The notes under the pieces are model-generated. The model had not been told where the DNA came from, searched no databases, and worked only from the letters and a program-made list of their open reading frames with translations. A stretch of DNA of 64,000 bases, taken from contig JAPHRK010000003.1 of the NCBI GenBank assembly GCA_026196105.1, positions 1 to 64,000 on the forward strand, read 5' to 3'. The translations under genes and the position numbers were made by a program. How positions within the stretch are numbered: position 1 is the stretch's first letter; each line of letters begins with the position of its first letter. Shown piece by piece: positions 8,667 through 17,954 of this stretch. This DNA comes from Rhodospirillales bacterium (lineage in GTDB: Bacteria; Pseudomonadota; Alphaproteobacteria; Rhodospirillales; JAPHRK01).

Positions 8667-10196
8667 GTGAAGCAAACCTATCATACCAAACAAAAACAAG
8701 CTCGAGCCATTGCCGCTGAGCGTGAAAACACAATTGCTTACTGGGCCATTGGGCTTTTTGTAACTATTGCCTTTCTTCTTATGACAGTGACAGCCCAGGC
8801 ACGATCGACCCCAGAAAGCTTTGCTGATCTCGCGGAAAAACTTATTCCGTCAGTTGTCACTATTTCCTCTACGCAAGGCGCACCTAAGCAAGGGGATCAT
8901 CATGGGCAAGGGCAATCACCTTTCAATGTCCCTCCAGGGTCTCCGTTTGAAGAATTTTTTAAAGATTTCCTTGAAAAAAACCGTCCACAGCAAGACCGCC
9001 CTCAACGGCGTCGTCCTGCTTCACTTGGCTCTGGTTTCATTATCGACGAGAAGGGTTTTGTTGTTACCAATAACCACGTGATTGCCAATGCTGCTGAAAT
9101 AACGGTGGTTCTTCACGATGGGACGTCACTAAAGGCAAAATTAGTTGGTACCGACCCTGAAACTGACATTGCCGTTCTTAAAGTTGATCCTAAAGGCCAT
9201 AAATTTTCTGTAGCGACTTTTGGCGATTCTGATAAAGCTCGCGTTGGTGATTGGGTCATAGCTATCGGGAACCCCTTTGGCCTTGGTAGCACCGTAACGG
9301 CTGGAATTATTTCGGCCCGTGGTCGGGATATCAATGCAGGCCGTTATGATGATTTTATTCAGACGGATGCCTCTATCAACAAAGGCAACTCCGGTGGTCC
9401 TTTGTTTAATGCCGATGGCGAAGTTATCGGGGTAAACACTCTGATCTATTCTCCTTCAGGCGGCAGTGTTGGTATTGGTTTCTCGGTTCCGGCAACTGTC
9501 GTTAAACCCGTTGTAACTCAGCTTATGAATGATGGTGAAGTCAAACGGGGTTGGTTGGGTGTTCGTATCCAAACCGTGACTGATGAAATCGCGGAAAGCC
9601 TTGATATGAAGAAAACTATTGGTGCTTTGGTAGCCAGTGTTTCTGAAAATAGTCCTGCGGCTAAGGCCAAGATTAAAGCGCGTGATGTTATTATCGAGTT
9701 TAATGGTCGTGAAGTTACCGATATGCGCAAACTTCCTCGCATCGTTGCCGAGACCGAAATTGGTAAAGCGGTTGATGTGGTCGTTTGGCGCAAAGGGAAG
9801 CCTAAAACAGTGCAAGTTACTGTTGGCGAACTTAAAGATGAGAAAATAGCCCAAGGGCCTAAAGGCAAAAAGAAAGGCAAATCTTCTCAGCTTGAAATCG
9901 AAGAGTTGGGCTTAAGCGTCGCAACCATCGATGATAAGATTCGCCAACGCTTTGAACTAGCTGACGATGCTAAAGGTGTGATCATTACTGGTGTTAAATC
10001 TGGTGGAGCAGCTGAAGAGAAAGGCATCCAAGTTGGAGATGTTGTCTTGGAAGTTGCCCAAGAAGAAGTGGAAACACCCCAAGATATTAAGGCCAAGGTT
10101 AAAAAGGCCCGCGATTCGGGTCGTAAATCTGTCCTGCTCCTTGTCGAAGGCCAGGGAGGATTGCGCTTCGTCGCAGTCCGCTTCGCCAAAAAGTAA
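8667..10196 (+). CDS. DegP/HtrA-type periplasmic serine protease (Do family)
   Basis: 509 aa from GTG at 8667, chosen because GGAG lies seven bases upstream; a TTG 16 codons earlier is poorer. Membrane/signal segment about residues 24-46 with a possible cleavage after AQA. The trypsin-like domain has the triad His in NNHVI (about 137), Asp in ETDIAVL (about 167) and Ser in GNSGGPL (about 242). Two PDZ domains follow. It degrades or chaperones misfolded envelope proteins. A Pro/Arg/Gln-rich insert precedes the catalytic domain. Which Do-family symbol (degP, degQ, mucD) applies cannot be settled here. Confidence 0.93.
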   Translation: MKQTYHTKQKQARAIAAERENTIAYWAIGLFVTIAFLLMTVTAQARSTPESFADLAEKLIPSVVTISSTQGAPKQGDHHGQGQSPFNVPPGSPFEEFFKDFLEKNRPQQDRPQRRRPASLGSGFIIDEKGFVVTNNHVIANAAEITVVLHDGTSLKAKLVGTDPETDIAVLKVDPKGHKFSVATFGDSDKARVGDWVIAIGNPFGLGSTVTAGIISARGRDINAGRYDDFIQTDASINKGNSGGPLFNADGEVIGVNTLIYSPSGGSVGIGFSVPATVVKPVVTQLMNDGEVKRGWLGVRIQTVTDEIAESLDMKKTIGALVASVSENSPAAKAKIKARDVIIEFNGREVTDMRKLPRIVAETEIGKAVDVVVWRKGKPKTVQVTVGELKDEKIAQGPKGKKKGKSSQLEIEELGLSVATIDDKIRQRFELADDAKGVIITGVKSGGAAEEKGIQVGDVVLEVAQEEVETPQDIKAKVKKARDSGRKSVLLLVEGQGGLRFVAVRFAKK

Positions 10197-10222
10197 GGTG
10201 CATGCACCCATTTTAATCAAGA

Positions 10223-10252
10223 AAACGGCGCTCTTTAGAGTGCCGTTTTTTT
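10223..10252 (+). terminator. Intrinsic terminator after the DegP-type gene
   Basis: AACGGCGCTCT and AGAGTGCCGTT form a stem with one wobble and a two-base loop, followed by T7. Confidence 0.9.
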
Positions 10253-10329
10253 ATTCACACAGACTTCTCTAGCCATAAGCTAGGTGAGGCGTTACAAAGT
10301 GTAAAATCACTTAAATATAGGAGCGAGGC

Positions 10330-11628
10330 GTGAAGTCGTCACTAACCTCAAAAGCGACCATTAAGGGCAAATTACCTGCCCCTGAAATTGATCTAATCCG
10401 CCCTTTTATGGGGCTTCGTCCGATACCTGAGCGGGTAGAAGAAGTTGCAGCCCCTCCCTATGATGTGCTTGATTCTGAAGAAGCCCGAGTGATGGTTGGG
10501 GACAACCCATGGAGCTTCCTCCATATCTCCAAGCCGGAAATTGACTTGCCGCCGGGGATGGACCACACCTCTCCTGAAGCCTACGCCAAGGCTGCAGAAA
10601 ATATGAACCGGATGATTGAGGCAGGGGTGCTCAAGCGAGATGAAACACCTTGTTATTATATCTATCGCCTCACTATGGGGGAGCATGTTCAGACGGGCTT
10701 GGTGGTCGGGGCTTCTGTTTCAGCCTATGACGATGATCGTATCCGCCGTCATGAGTTCACCCGCCCAGATAAAGAAGATGATCGGGTAAAGCAAATTCAA
10801 GCTGTGAACTCGCAAACAGGGCCAGTTCTGCTAGCCCACCAGCCACAGGCTGAGGCGAAAGCGATTATTGATAGCATTACCACGAGCCGTGCTCCTGAAT
10901 ATGATCTGGTCGCCAGTGATGGCATTGGGCACATGCTTTGGGTGGTTGATGATGAAGAGCATATCCAGCCTTTAACAGAAGCGATTTGTAGCCTTGAGCG
11001 TCTTTACATTGCTGATGGGCATCATCGTTCTGCTGCCGCTTCTCGCGCTGCAGCAGCTCGCCGCCAGGAAAGCGCTGAACATGGCAAAGGGATTTATCAC
11101 TCGTTCCTTTCAGTGCTTTTTCCCAGTGATCAGATGTTGATTTTAGATTACAACCGGGTTGTGCGGGATCTTCATGGATTGACCCCTGAAGCCTTCATTG
11201 AAAAAGTCAAAGAGCGGTTTACGGTTGAAAAAACCGAAGGTCAGGCCAAACCTGAGCAAGCCAATAAGTTTGGTATGTATTTGGCTGGGCAATGGTACAT
11301 GCTTGGTATCAAAGAAGAATTACCTGGCAAAGAAAACCCTGTTGCCCGCCTTGATGTTAGCCTCCTGTCTGATCGGTTGATAGAACCTATTTTAGGTATC
11401 AGTGATCCACGGCGCGATTATCGTATCGACTTTGTTGGAGGTATGCGCGGTCTTGGGGAATTGGAGAAAAAGGTTGATAGCGGCATCATGAAGGTCGCTT
11501 TCGCCCTATATCCCACCAGCATGGATGACCTAATTTCTGTTGCCGATGCAGGCGAAGTGATGCCGCCAAAATCTACTTGGTTTGAGCCCAAGTTAAGAGA
11601 TGGCCTTGTTAGTTACATGCTGGATTAG
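10330..11628 (+). CDS. DUF1015 family protein
   Basis: 432 aa starting at GTG 10330, after a GGAGCGAGGC stretch. The N-terminal RPFMGLRPIPE and APPYDVL motifs and the central ADGHHRSAAA motif are typical of DUF1015 proteins. The DGHHR motif resembles the DGxHR signature of ParB/sulfiredoxin-like domains, including free-serine kinases of the SerK/SbnI type, so a nucleotide-dependent small-molecule kinase is a reasonable idea. In many genomes these genes sit near serA/serC, but here they do not. Soluble, no signal peptide. Function remains unproven. Confidence 0.8.
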   Translation: MKSSLTSKATIKGKLPAPEIDLIRPFMGLRPIPERVEEVAAPPYDVLDSEEARVMVGDNPWSFLHISKPEIDLPPGMDHTSPEAYAKAAENMNRMIEAGVLKRDETPCYYIYRLTMGEHVQTGLVVGASVSAYDDDRIRRHEFTRPDKEDDRVKQIQAVNSQTGPVLLAHQPQAEAKAIIDSITTSRAPEYDLVASDGIGHMLWVVDDEEHIQPLTEAICSLERLYIADGHHRSAAASRAAAARRQESAEHGKGIYHSFLSVLFPSDQMLILDYNRVVRDLHGLTPEAFIEKVKERFTVEKTEGQAKPEQANKFGMYLAGQWYMLGIKEELPGKENPVARLDVSLLSDRLIEPILGISDPRRDYRIDFVGGMRGLGELEKKVDSGIMKVAFALYPTSMDDLISVADAGEVMPPKSTWFEPKLRDGLVSYMLD

Positions 11629-11677
11629 AGATTTCGTTTCTATAATTTTTTGAAGAAACGTGTCCCTGAAATAGAAA

Positions 11678-11702
11678 GAGCGGCAAATTAAATTTGCCGC
11701 TC
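11678..11702. terminator. Bidirectional terminator between the DUF1015 gene and mreB
   Basis: GAGCGGCAAATT and AATTTGCCGCTC form a perfect 12-bp palindrome around one base. It lies between two convergent genes and can serve both, although the T content is inside the stem. Confidence 0.7.
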
Positions 11703-11728
11703 ACGCATGTAGAGTTGTTGAAATAACC

Positions 11729-12769
<1,041 letters not shown>

Positions 12770-13207
12770 TTATCCCCACTAATCCGGTGTTAGTACCATT
12801 ATCGTCGATCTTAAAATGCGGAATCCGTCAAAACCGGACCTCCCCCGCATAACTTAAAATACTTATAAGTGGTCACTCCCTCGGTTTCTAGGGCATTTTC
12901 ACTTATTTGCATCTTAAACATCTACATGATGTGTGTATTATTGGTTAATAGTCGTAAATATCCAGAGAATTTAAGGTGAAATTGTGGATATTTCATGGAT
13001 TGAGAGAGAATTTCTGGCTGGGTTAGATTTAAGCTCCAATCCCTTCAGTTGCACAGCCCAGATAGTAATAAACCAAATCCATCAAGGGGGCCCTCACAGG
13101 TACTTGGGTTAACAGGCAAAGTTTCTACCACATCATAAGCTTATTGTTTGTCCAACGGTTATACCGGGCCAAGGTCAGGAAGTGGTTTTTGTCCATAGGG
13201 GTGAGAC
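12770..13207. other. 438-base non-coding region upstream of mreB
   Basis: No supported ORF or RNA gene. It contains the perfect palindrome ACTTATAAGT (12861-12870) and a spaced inverted repeat, AAATATCC (12956-12963) with GGATATTT (12986-12993). The mreB promoter should lie here, but I cannot place confident -35/-10 boxes. The length suggests a long 5' leader or several promoters. Confidence 0.4.
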
Positions 13208-13819
13208 CTAATTATCAGATAAAGCGAGTTTAGCACTGACTATGACAAAAGCACCGGCGAATGTGCGCCTGAGCCAAGCCATGACGTTAGGTTTGGAAAT
13301 CACATGGCTTCGAACAGCAGAGGCAAACAGGCCATAACCAACGAAGACTACAAAAGTCATCACCATAAACACCCCGCCAAGCCCTAACATTTGTATAGTG
13401 ACGCTCCCTGAGGCAGGGTCGATAAATTGGGGTAAGAAGGCTAAGAAAAAGATTGAGAGTTTGGGGTTGAGGATATTGACCAGAACGCCTTTTGTTGCAA
13501 TGCCAATCCAAGGCCGAGCTTTTACATTGCCCTCAACATTTAAAGCTCCTTTTTCCTGCAAAATACCCCAGGCCATGTAGAGCAAATAAGCAACACCAGC
13601 GAATTTCACGATTTGAAAAATCATTGCGCTGGTGTGTAGCAGGGCCGCAAGGCCGAAGATGGCAGCGGCGAGGTGTGGTACAATACCAAAAGTGCAGCCC
13701 AATGCTGCGATAATACTAGCGCGACTACCAAGGGAGAGCCCATGAGCGAGAGTATAAAGTACCCCTGCTCCAGGGACGAGAACAACAACAAGAGACGTGA
13801 GGAGAAACTCAATGGTCAT
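13208..13819 (-). CDS. LysE/RhtB family amino-acid exporter
   Basis: 203 aa with about six hydrophobic segments and the LysE-family N-terminal pattern (VPGAGVLYTLAHGLSLG, close to the PGP...G..G of the family). It exports amino acids or homoserine lactone-like metabolites across the inner membrane; the substrate cannot be read from sequence. It lies downstream of leuA in the same direction, but a terminator separates them, so co-transcription is doubtful. Confidence 0.85.
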   Translation of the reverse strand: MTIEFLLTSLVVVLVPGAGVLYTLAHGLSLGSRASIIAALGCTFGIVPHLAAAIFGLAALLHTSAMIFQIVKFAGVAYLLYMAWGILQEKGALNVEGNVKARPWIGIATKGVLVNILNPKLSIFFLAFLPQFIDPASGSVTIQMLGLGGVFMVMTFVVFVGYGLFASAVRSHVISKPNVMAWLRRTFAGAFVIVSAKLALSDN

Positions 13820-13852
13820 TTAAAAGCCCTTCTTCTGTTGCTGTCGTCAAAA

Positions 13853-13884
13853 CACCTCAGAAAACGATCATGTTCTCTGAGGTG
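13853..13884 (-). terminator. Intrinsic terminator after leuA
   Basis: On the minus strand CACCTCAGA and TCTGAGGTG pair perfectly over 9 bp around a 14-base loop, followed by TTTT, starting just past the leuA stop. Confidence 0.8.
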
Positions 13885-13900
13885 CTAATACTCAAGTTCC

Positions 13901-15451
13901 TTAAGCGGAAATAGCTGCAGGAGCAGATTTTTCCCGTTTGACCAACAGCTTATTCAAGGCATTGATGTAAGCTTTAACCGAAGCCACCATGGTATCGGTG
14001 TCGGCACCCTGACCGTTAACGGTTTTGCCGTCTTCGGCTAAGCGCACAGTTACTTCAGCTTGGGCATCTGTTCCGCCTGTTACCGCATGTACCTGATACA
14101 GCTGCAATGTGGCTTCGGTTGGGAACAAGGTTTTGATGGCTTGGAAAGCAGAATCAACAGGGCCATCACCATGGGATTCACAAGATTTCTCTTCACCGTC
14201 GATTTCCAAGGTCAAGTTTGCGCCAGACTCTTTGGTGCCACATGAAACTTCCAATTCGACCAAGCGAACCCGGTCATTGGTACGAACGACTGAGTCATCG
14301 ACCAAGGCGATGATATCTTCATCGAAGACGTCTTTTTTCTTATCAGCCAAATCTTTAAAGCGCTTAAAGGCATCCTGGACCGCGTTGTCACCTAAGCCAT
14401 AGCCTAACTCCTTCAATTTTTCATTGAAGGCATGACGCCCAGAGTGTTTGCCCATAACCAACGTAGATTTTTTCAAGCCAACTGATTCAGGAGTCATGAT
14501 TTCGTAGGTTTGAGCGTTTTTCAACATGCCGTCTTGGTGAATGCCAGATTCATGAGCAAAAGCGTTGGCGCCAACAATGGCCTTGTTGGGTTGAACCGTG
14601 AAGCCGGTGATGGTTGAAACCAAACGAGAAGCTTTTGTGATGTGTTTGGTTTCAATACCAGTCGTATAAGGCATCACGTCTTGGCGGGTTTGCAAGCTCA
14701 TGACAACTTCTTCCAAGGCGCAGTTACCTGCGCGTTCGCCTAAGCCGTTAATGGTACACTCAACTTGTCGAGCCCCTGCACCAATAGCAGCCAAAGAGTT
14801 GGAAACAGCTAAGCCTAAGTCGTTATGGCAATGGGTCGACAAAATCGCTTTGTCGATATTTGGCACCCGATTGCGCAACATTTCAAAGATAGATGCATAT
14901 TCTGTCGGGATGCCATAGCCAACTGTGTCTGGAATGTTGATGGTGCTGGCACCGGCATTGATGGCGGCTTCAACGCATTTGCATAAGAAATCATGATCAG
15001 AACGAGAGCCATCTTCAGCTGACCATTCAACATCATCTACCTTGTCGCGGGCGAAGCTCACGCTTTTGGTGATCGCTTCCAACACTTGCTCAGGCTTCAT
15101 TTGCAATTTGAATTCCATATGCAAGGGGCTGGTGGCAATGAAAGTATGGATGCGTTTTCTTTCCGCAGGAGCGACCGCATCAACAGCTCGTGCGATGTCA
15201 CCGACAGCCGCGCGAGCTAAACCGCAGATGGTGGAATTCGTGACAATTTTGGCGATCTCGTTGACAGACTCGAAGTCACCATCAGAAGCAATAGGGAAAC
15301 CTGCTTCAATCACGTCTACGCCCATTTCTTCCAGAGTTAAGGCGATCCGTAACTTTTCGTCCAAGTTCATAGAGGCGCCGGGAGATTGTTCGCCGTCGCG
15401 CAAGGTGGTGTCGAAAATGACAACCCGGTTTGAATCCATTTGAGTACTCAT
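13901..15451 (-). CDS. leuA: 2-isopropylmalate synthase
   Basis: 516 aa. Catalytic TIM barrel starting with FDTTLRDGEQSPG (metal/substrate motif, about residues 13-25), with the HCHNDLG metal ligands and a GNCALEEVVM segment. A C-terminal LeuA allosteric domain (about 370-505) binds leucine. It condenses acetyl-CoA with 2-oxoisovalerate, the first committed step of leucine synthesis. The ATG has AAGGAT upstream. The roughly 500 bases upstream hold Leu-rich leader ORFs and a long hairpin, implying control by leucine supply in addition to feedback inhibition. leuB, leuC and leuD are not nearby. Confidence 0.97.
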   Translation of the reverse strand: MSTQMDSNRVVIFDTTLRDGEQSPGASMNLDEKLRIALTLEEMGVDVIEAGFPIASDGDFESVNEIAKIVTNSTICGLARAAVGDIARAVDAVAPAERKRIHTFIATSPLHMEFKLQMKPEQVLEAITKSVSFARDKVDDVEWSAEDGSRSDHDFLCKCVEAAINAGASTINIPDTVGYGIPTEYASIFEMLRNRVPNIDKAILSTHCHNDLGLAVSNSLAAIGAGARQVECTINGLGERAGNCALEEVVMSLQTRQDVMPYTTGIETKHITKASRLVSTITGFTVQPNKAIVGANAFAHESGIHQDGMLKNAQTYEIMTPESVGLKKSTLVMGKHSGRHAFNEKLKELGYGLGDNAVQDAFKRFKDLADKKKDVFDEDIIALVDDSVVRTNDRVRLVELEVSCGTKESGANLTLEIDGEEKSCESHGDGPVDSAFQAIKTLFPTEATLQLYQVHAVTGGTDAQAEVTVRLAEDGKTVNGQGADTDTMVASVKAYINALNKLLVKREKSAPAAISA

Positions 15452-15505
15452 CTTAATAATCCTTCGTTCTTAGATACATTCTTTGAAATTTGCTTTTTCT
15501 TTTTT

Positions 15506-15565
15506 CCCTTAAGCACCAGCCCATTTGGTGGGTTTCACCGGGTCTGATTAGTATGTGCTCAAGGG
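15506..15565 (-). promoter_or_regulatory. Long hairpin between the Leu-rich leader ORF and leuA
   Basis: On the leuA strand CCCTTGAGCAC (15565-15555) pairs with GTGCTTAAGGG (15516-15506) over 11 bp with one G-U. Its 5' arm overlaps the stop codon of the leader ORF and competes with a smaller upstream hairpin (GGCGC with GCGCC). This is the arrangement expected for an attenuator. However, an A-rich and not a U-rich tract follows, so it is not a standard intrinsic terminator on this strand. The mechanism is open. Confidence 0.5.
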
Positions 15566-15642
15566 CGCATAAGTCGTAGAGCGCCGCTTAGAAGGAGAAG
15601 TGAAGGTTGGGGCAAGGCACAAACAGGTGCTGTCGCAGTCAT
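15559..15642 (-). CDS. Candidate leucine leader peptide of leuA
   Basis: 27 codons from an ATG with GGAG five bases upstream. Seven of the 27 residues are Leu, including four in a row (CTT CTC CTT CTA) and then L-R-L-M-R-P before TGA. Leu-codon runs just before a competing hairpin are typical of ribosome-mediated attenuation. The stop overlaps the 5' arm of that hairpin. An in-frame ATG 16 codons earlier is possible but has a weaker ribosome site. Confidence 0.65.
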   Translation of the reverse strand: MTATAPVCALPQPSLLLLSGALRLMRP

Positions 15643-15755
15643 AAAGACTCCGTCTTGCCTGTCTGTATTGATTTTCCTTATGGGGATCATCAGTGCCGTC
15701 CAACTTTTAAAATTTAAACACCAGCTTAGTTTGCCAGCATTTTGTTAATGCTTAG

Positions 15756-15785
15756 ATAAAAAGGATTTACCGCCTTTAATGTCAA
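15756..15785 (-). promoter_or_regulatory. Possible sigma-70 promoter for the leuA leader
   Basis: TTGACA (perfect -35) is followed after 17 bases by TTTTTA, a poor -10 that can be shifted by one base to TTTTAT. Transcription would begin about 110 bases before the candidate leader ORF and would leave the more distal Leu-rich ORF upstream of this promoter. Confidence 0.45.
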
Positions 15786-15862
15786 CCTGTTTCAGGTGAT
15801 TTTAGCGATATGTTTTCCTAAGTTCCGGCTTTTGAGCTTTTGCCCACGCCAATCTAGGGAAC

Positions 15863-15982
15863 CTAGGCGGCCATAAGTCGTAGGAGAAGACTTAGGAGGG
15901 TAACACCAAGCAGCGCGAAACCGCCGGCAACCATAAGGCTGTCGTTGCGTTTTTCAATCGCGATGGCTTTTGCTCTGCGCAT
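15863..15982 (-). CDS. Second, distal Leu-rich small ORF upstream of leuA
   Basis: 39 codons starting ATG at 15982. The last 16 residues include eight Leu (LLGVTLLSLLLRLMAA), and the codons CTA CGA CTT ATG (L-R-L-M) recur in frame in the proximal leader. Downstream, CTAGGTTCC and GGAACTTAG can form a 9-bp stem with one wobble, and CCTAAGT inside the ORF can pair with the distal ACTTAGG, so alternative folds exist. It could be a duplicated leucine attenuator. Equally, its hydrophobic second half could be one membrane helix of a true small protein. The ribosome site is weak. Confidence 0.45.
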   Translation of the reverse strand: MRRAKAIAIEKRNDSLMVAGGFALLGVTLLSLLLRLMAA

Positions 15983-16172
15983 AGTGCTTTTTCACTCTCT
16001 TCAATATGACTTTGTTTAGAAAAACTCAAAATCGCTTCAATTGCAAGAAAGATTCAGAAAAAAAATCAAATTGGCCTTCATTCAGATATTTGAATCGTTA
16101 TCTCAGCTTTTAATCTGGTTGAAATGCTCTAAGGTAAAAGCAATTAAAAGGCAAATTTAGGTAGAGGTTAGA

Positions 16173-17954
16173 ATGCATTCGCTCGTACCGTCGGAACAAC
16201 TTGATCCTGAAAATGCTATCGAGATAGCTGATGGTGTTTGGTGGGTCGGACATTATCTGGAAGGTGATCCTTTCCAGTGTCATGTTTATCTGATTGAACA
16301 TGGAGACCAATCGATTCTCTTCGATCCTGGTTCAAAACTAACCTTTAATCACACCCTCAGGAAAATCGAGCAAGTTACCTCATTTTCCAATATTCGTTAT
16401 TTTGTTTGCCAGCATCAGGACCCGGATATAACCGGAGCCATGCAAATCATTGATAAGATGATTTCACGAGATGATGCTGTTCTGGTCACTCATTGGCGGG
16501 CGATGGTTTTATTGCGTCATTATGATCTCAAAATTCCCTTTTGGCTGGTTAATGAGAACGATTGGAAGCTTGATATAGGCGGGAGAAAACTTAGCTTTAC
16601 CTTCACACCATACGCCCATTTTCCAGGAGCATTTTGCTCGTTTGATGAACAGACCCGTACTTTGTTTTCAAGTGATTTGTTTGGCGGTTTTACGGAAGGA
16701 TTTTCTCTGGTTGCCAAGGATGAATCTTATTTCGAGTCCTTGCGGCCTTTCCATGAACATTATATGCCGAGCCGAGATATTCTCGCCTTTGCAATAAATG
16801 AACTCCAACAGCACGACATCAAAATTATTGCCCCCCAACATGGCTCAATTATTCCGGATCATTTGGTTAATTTCATGATGGAAAATCTGAAGAGCTTAGA
16901 TTGTGGGCTTTTTCTTCTCGCCTCTGAAACGTCGGATATTTTTTCTATTTCCAAGATGAATAAAATTCTTCAGGAAATTACTCAAACCATGGTGCTTTAC
17001 CGTGATTTCAAAGATATTGTCGATGCGTTAGTTAAGATTATACAGCAAATTCTTCCTGCAGAATCTCTAGAATTCTATGCCCAAACGGAAATTCATGAAG
17101 AGGATGTTTTACACCTTGCCCCTGAAACCAGGTATAGAGGGATTTTCACTCCTGCGCCCAAGTTTTTAGATGATTTAATTGGGGTTGATAAAAGTAAATA
17201 TGACAAAGAACAGGCCAAACATTACGTAAAAATAACGGGTGCTGAAGACAAGCTTCCCCGACTTGTTATTCCCCTATTTAATCAGGAACAGCAAACAGCC
17301 AAAAACATTGTGATTATTAAGCTTGAACGGGATATCACCATGACCCGAGATATCGAGCAAATGATTGAGCAAACGACAATTCCTCTCCAAGTCGCGGTTG
17401 AACGTGAGAGTATTTATCGTTTTCTCGAAATGGAGCGCCAGAAACATTACGAGCGTTCGATCAGAGATTCTCTTACAGGTCTTTTTACGCGCTATTACAT
17501 GAACGAAACCCTGCAAAGGCAATTTGAAATTCATGACCGGGAAGGCGAGCCTGAAATTGCACTAGCAATGTTTGATATCGATCACTTTAAAAAGGTGAAT
17601 GATACCTTTGGTCACAATGTGGGTGATTTGGTTTTGACCAGTATTGCTGCGATTATTCGCAATTCTTCACGTGGTGGTGATATTCCGGTGCGTTTGGGTG
17701 GTGAAGAATTTGCCCTCTTTATTATAGGTAAATCGGCAACAGATATTGCCGCTATTGCAGAAAGAACACGAGTTATCGTAGAGCGGACGGTCTTTGCAAA
17801 ACTTGGCGATCAGAAAAGTGTCACCATAAGCGGTGGAATTGGCACTCGTGTAAAAAAAGAAACTCTAGAAAGTTTCTTTAAACGAGTAGACCAAGCTCTT
17901 TATGAGGCAAAAAATTCAGGTCGTAATCGTATTTGTGAAGCAGTAAAGCCTTAA
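16173..17954 (+). CDS. MBL-fold (oxygen-binding diiron type)-GAF-GGDEF diguanylate cyclase
   Basis: 593 aa. Residues 1-250 form a metallo-beta-lactamase domain like flavodiiron/ODP proteins, with candidate metal ligands H81, D83, D85 (HQDPDITG), H149, D168 and H223; the sixth-ligand His of classic HxExDH is Ile here. A GAF-like region follows (about 255-425). The GGDEF domain has an intact GGEEF active site and an RxxD inhibitory site five residues before it (RGGD-IPVRL-GGEEF). It should make c-di-GMP in response to a diiron-sensed signal such as O2, NO or redox state. Cytoplasmic, no membrane segment. It is convergent with prmA and overlaps it by four bases. Confidence 0.85.
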   Translation: MHSLVPSEQLDPENAIEIADGVWWVGHYLEGDPFQCHVYLIEHGDQSILFDPGSKLTFNHTLRKIEQVTSFSNIRYFVCQHQDPDITGAMQIIDKMISRDDAVLVTHWRAMVLLRHYDLKIPFWLVNENDWKLDIGGRKLSFTFTPYAHFPGAFCSFDEQTRTLFSSDLFGGFTEGFSLVAKDESYFESLRPFHEHYMPSRDILAFAINELQQHDIKIIAPQHGSIIPDHLVNFMMENLKSLDCGLFLLASETSDIFSISKMNKILQEITQTMVLYRDFKDIVDALVKIIQQILPAESLEFYAQTEIHEEDVLHLAPETRYRGIFTPAPKFLDDLIGVDKSKYDKEQAKHYVKITGAEDKLPRLVIPLFNQEQQTAKNIVIIKLERDITMTRDIEQMIEQTTIPLQVAVERESIYRFLEMERQKHYERSIRDSLTGLFTRYYMNETLQRQFEIHDREGEPEIALAMFDIDHFKKVNDTFGHNVGDLVLTSIAAIIRNSSRGGDIPVRLGGEEFALFIIGKSATDIAAIAERTRVIVERTVFAKLGDQKSVTISGGIGTRVKKETLESFFKRVDQALYEAKNSGRNRICEAVKP

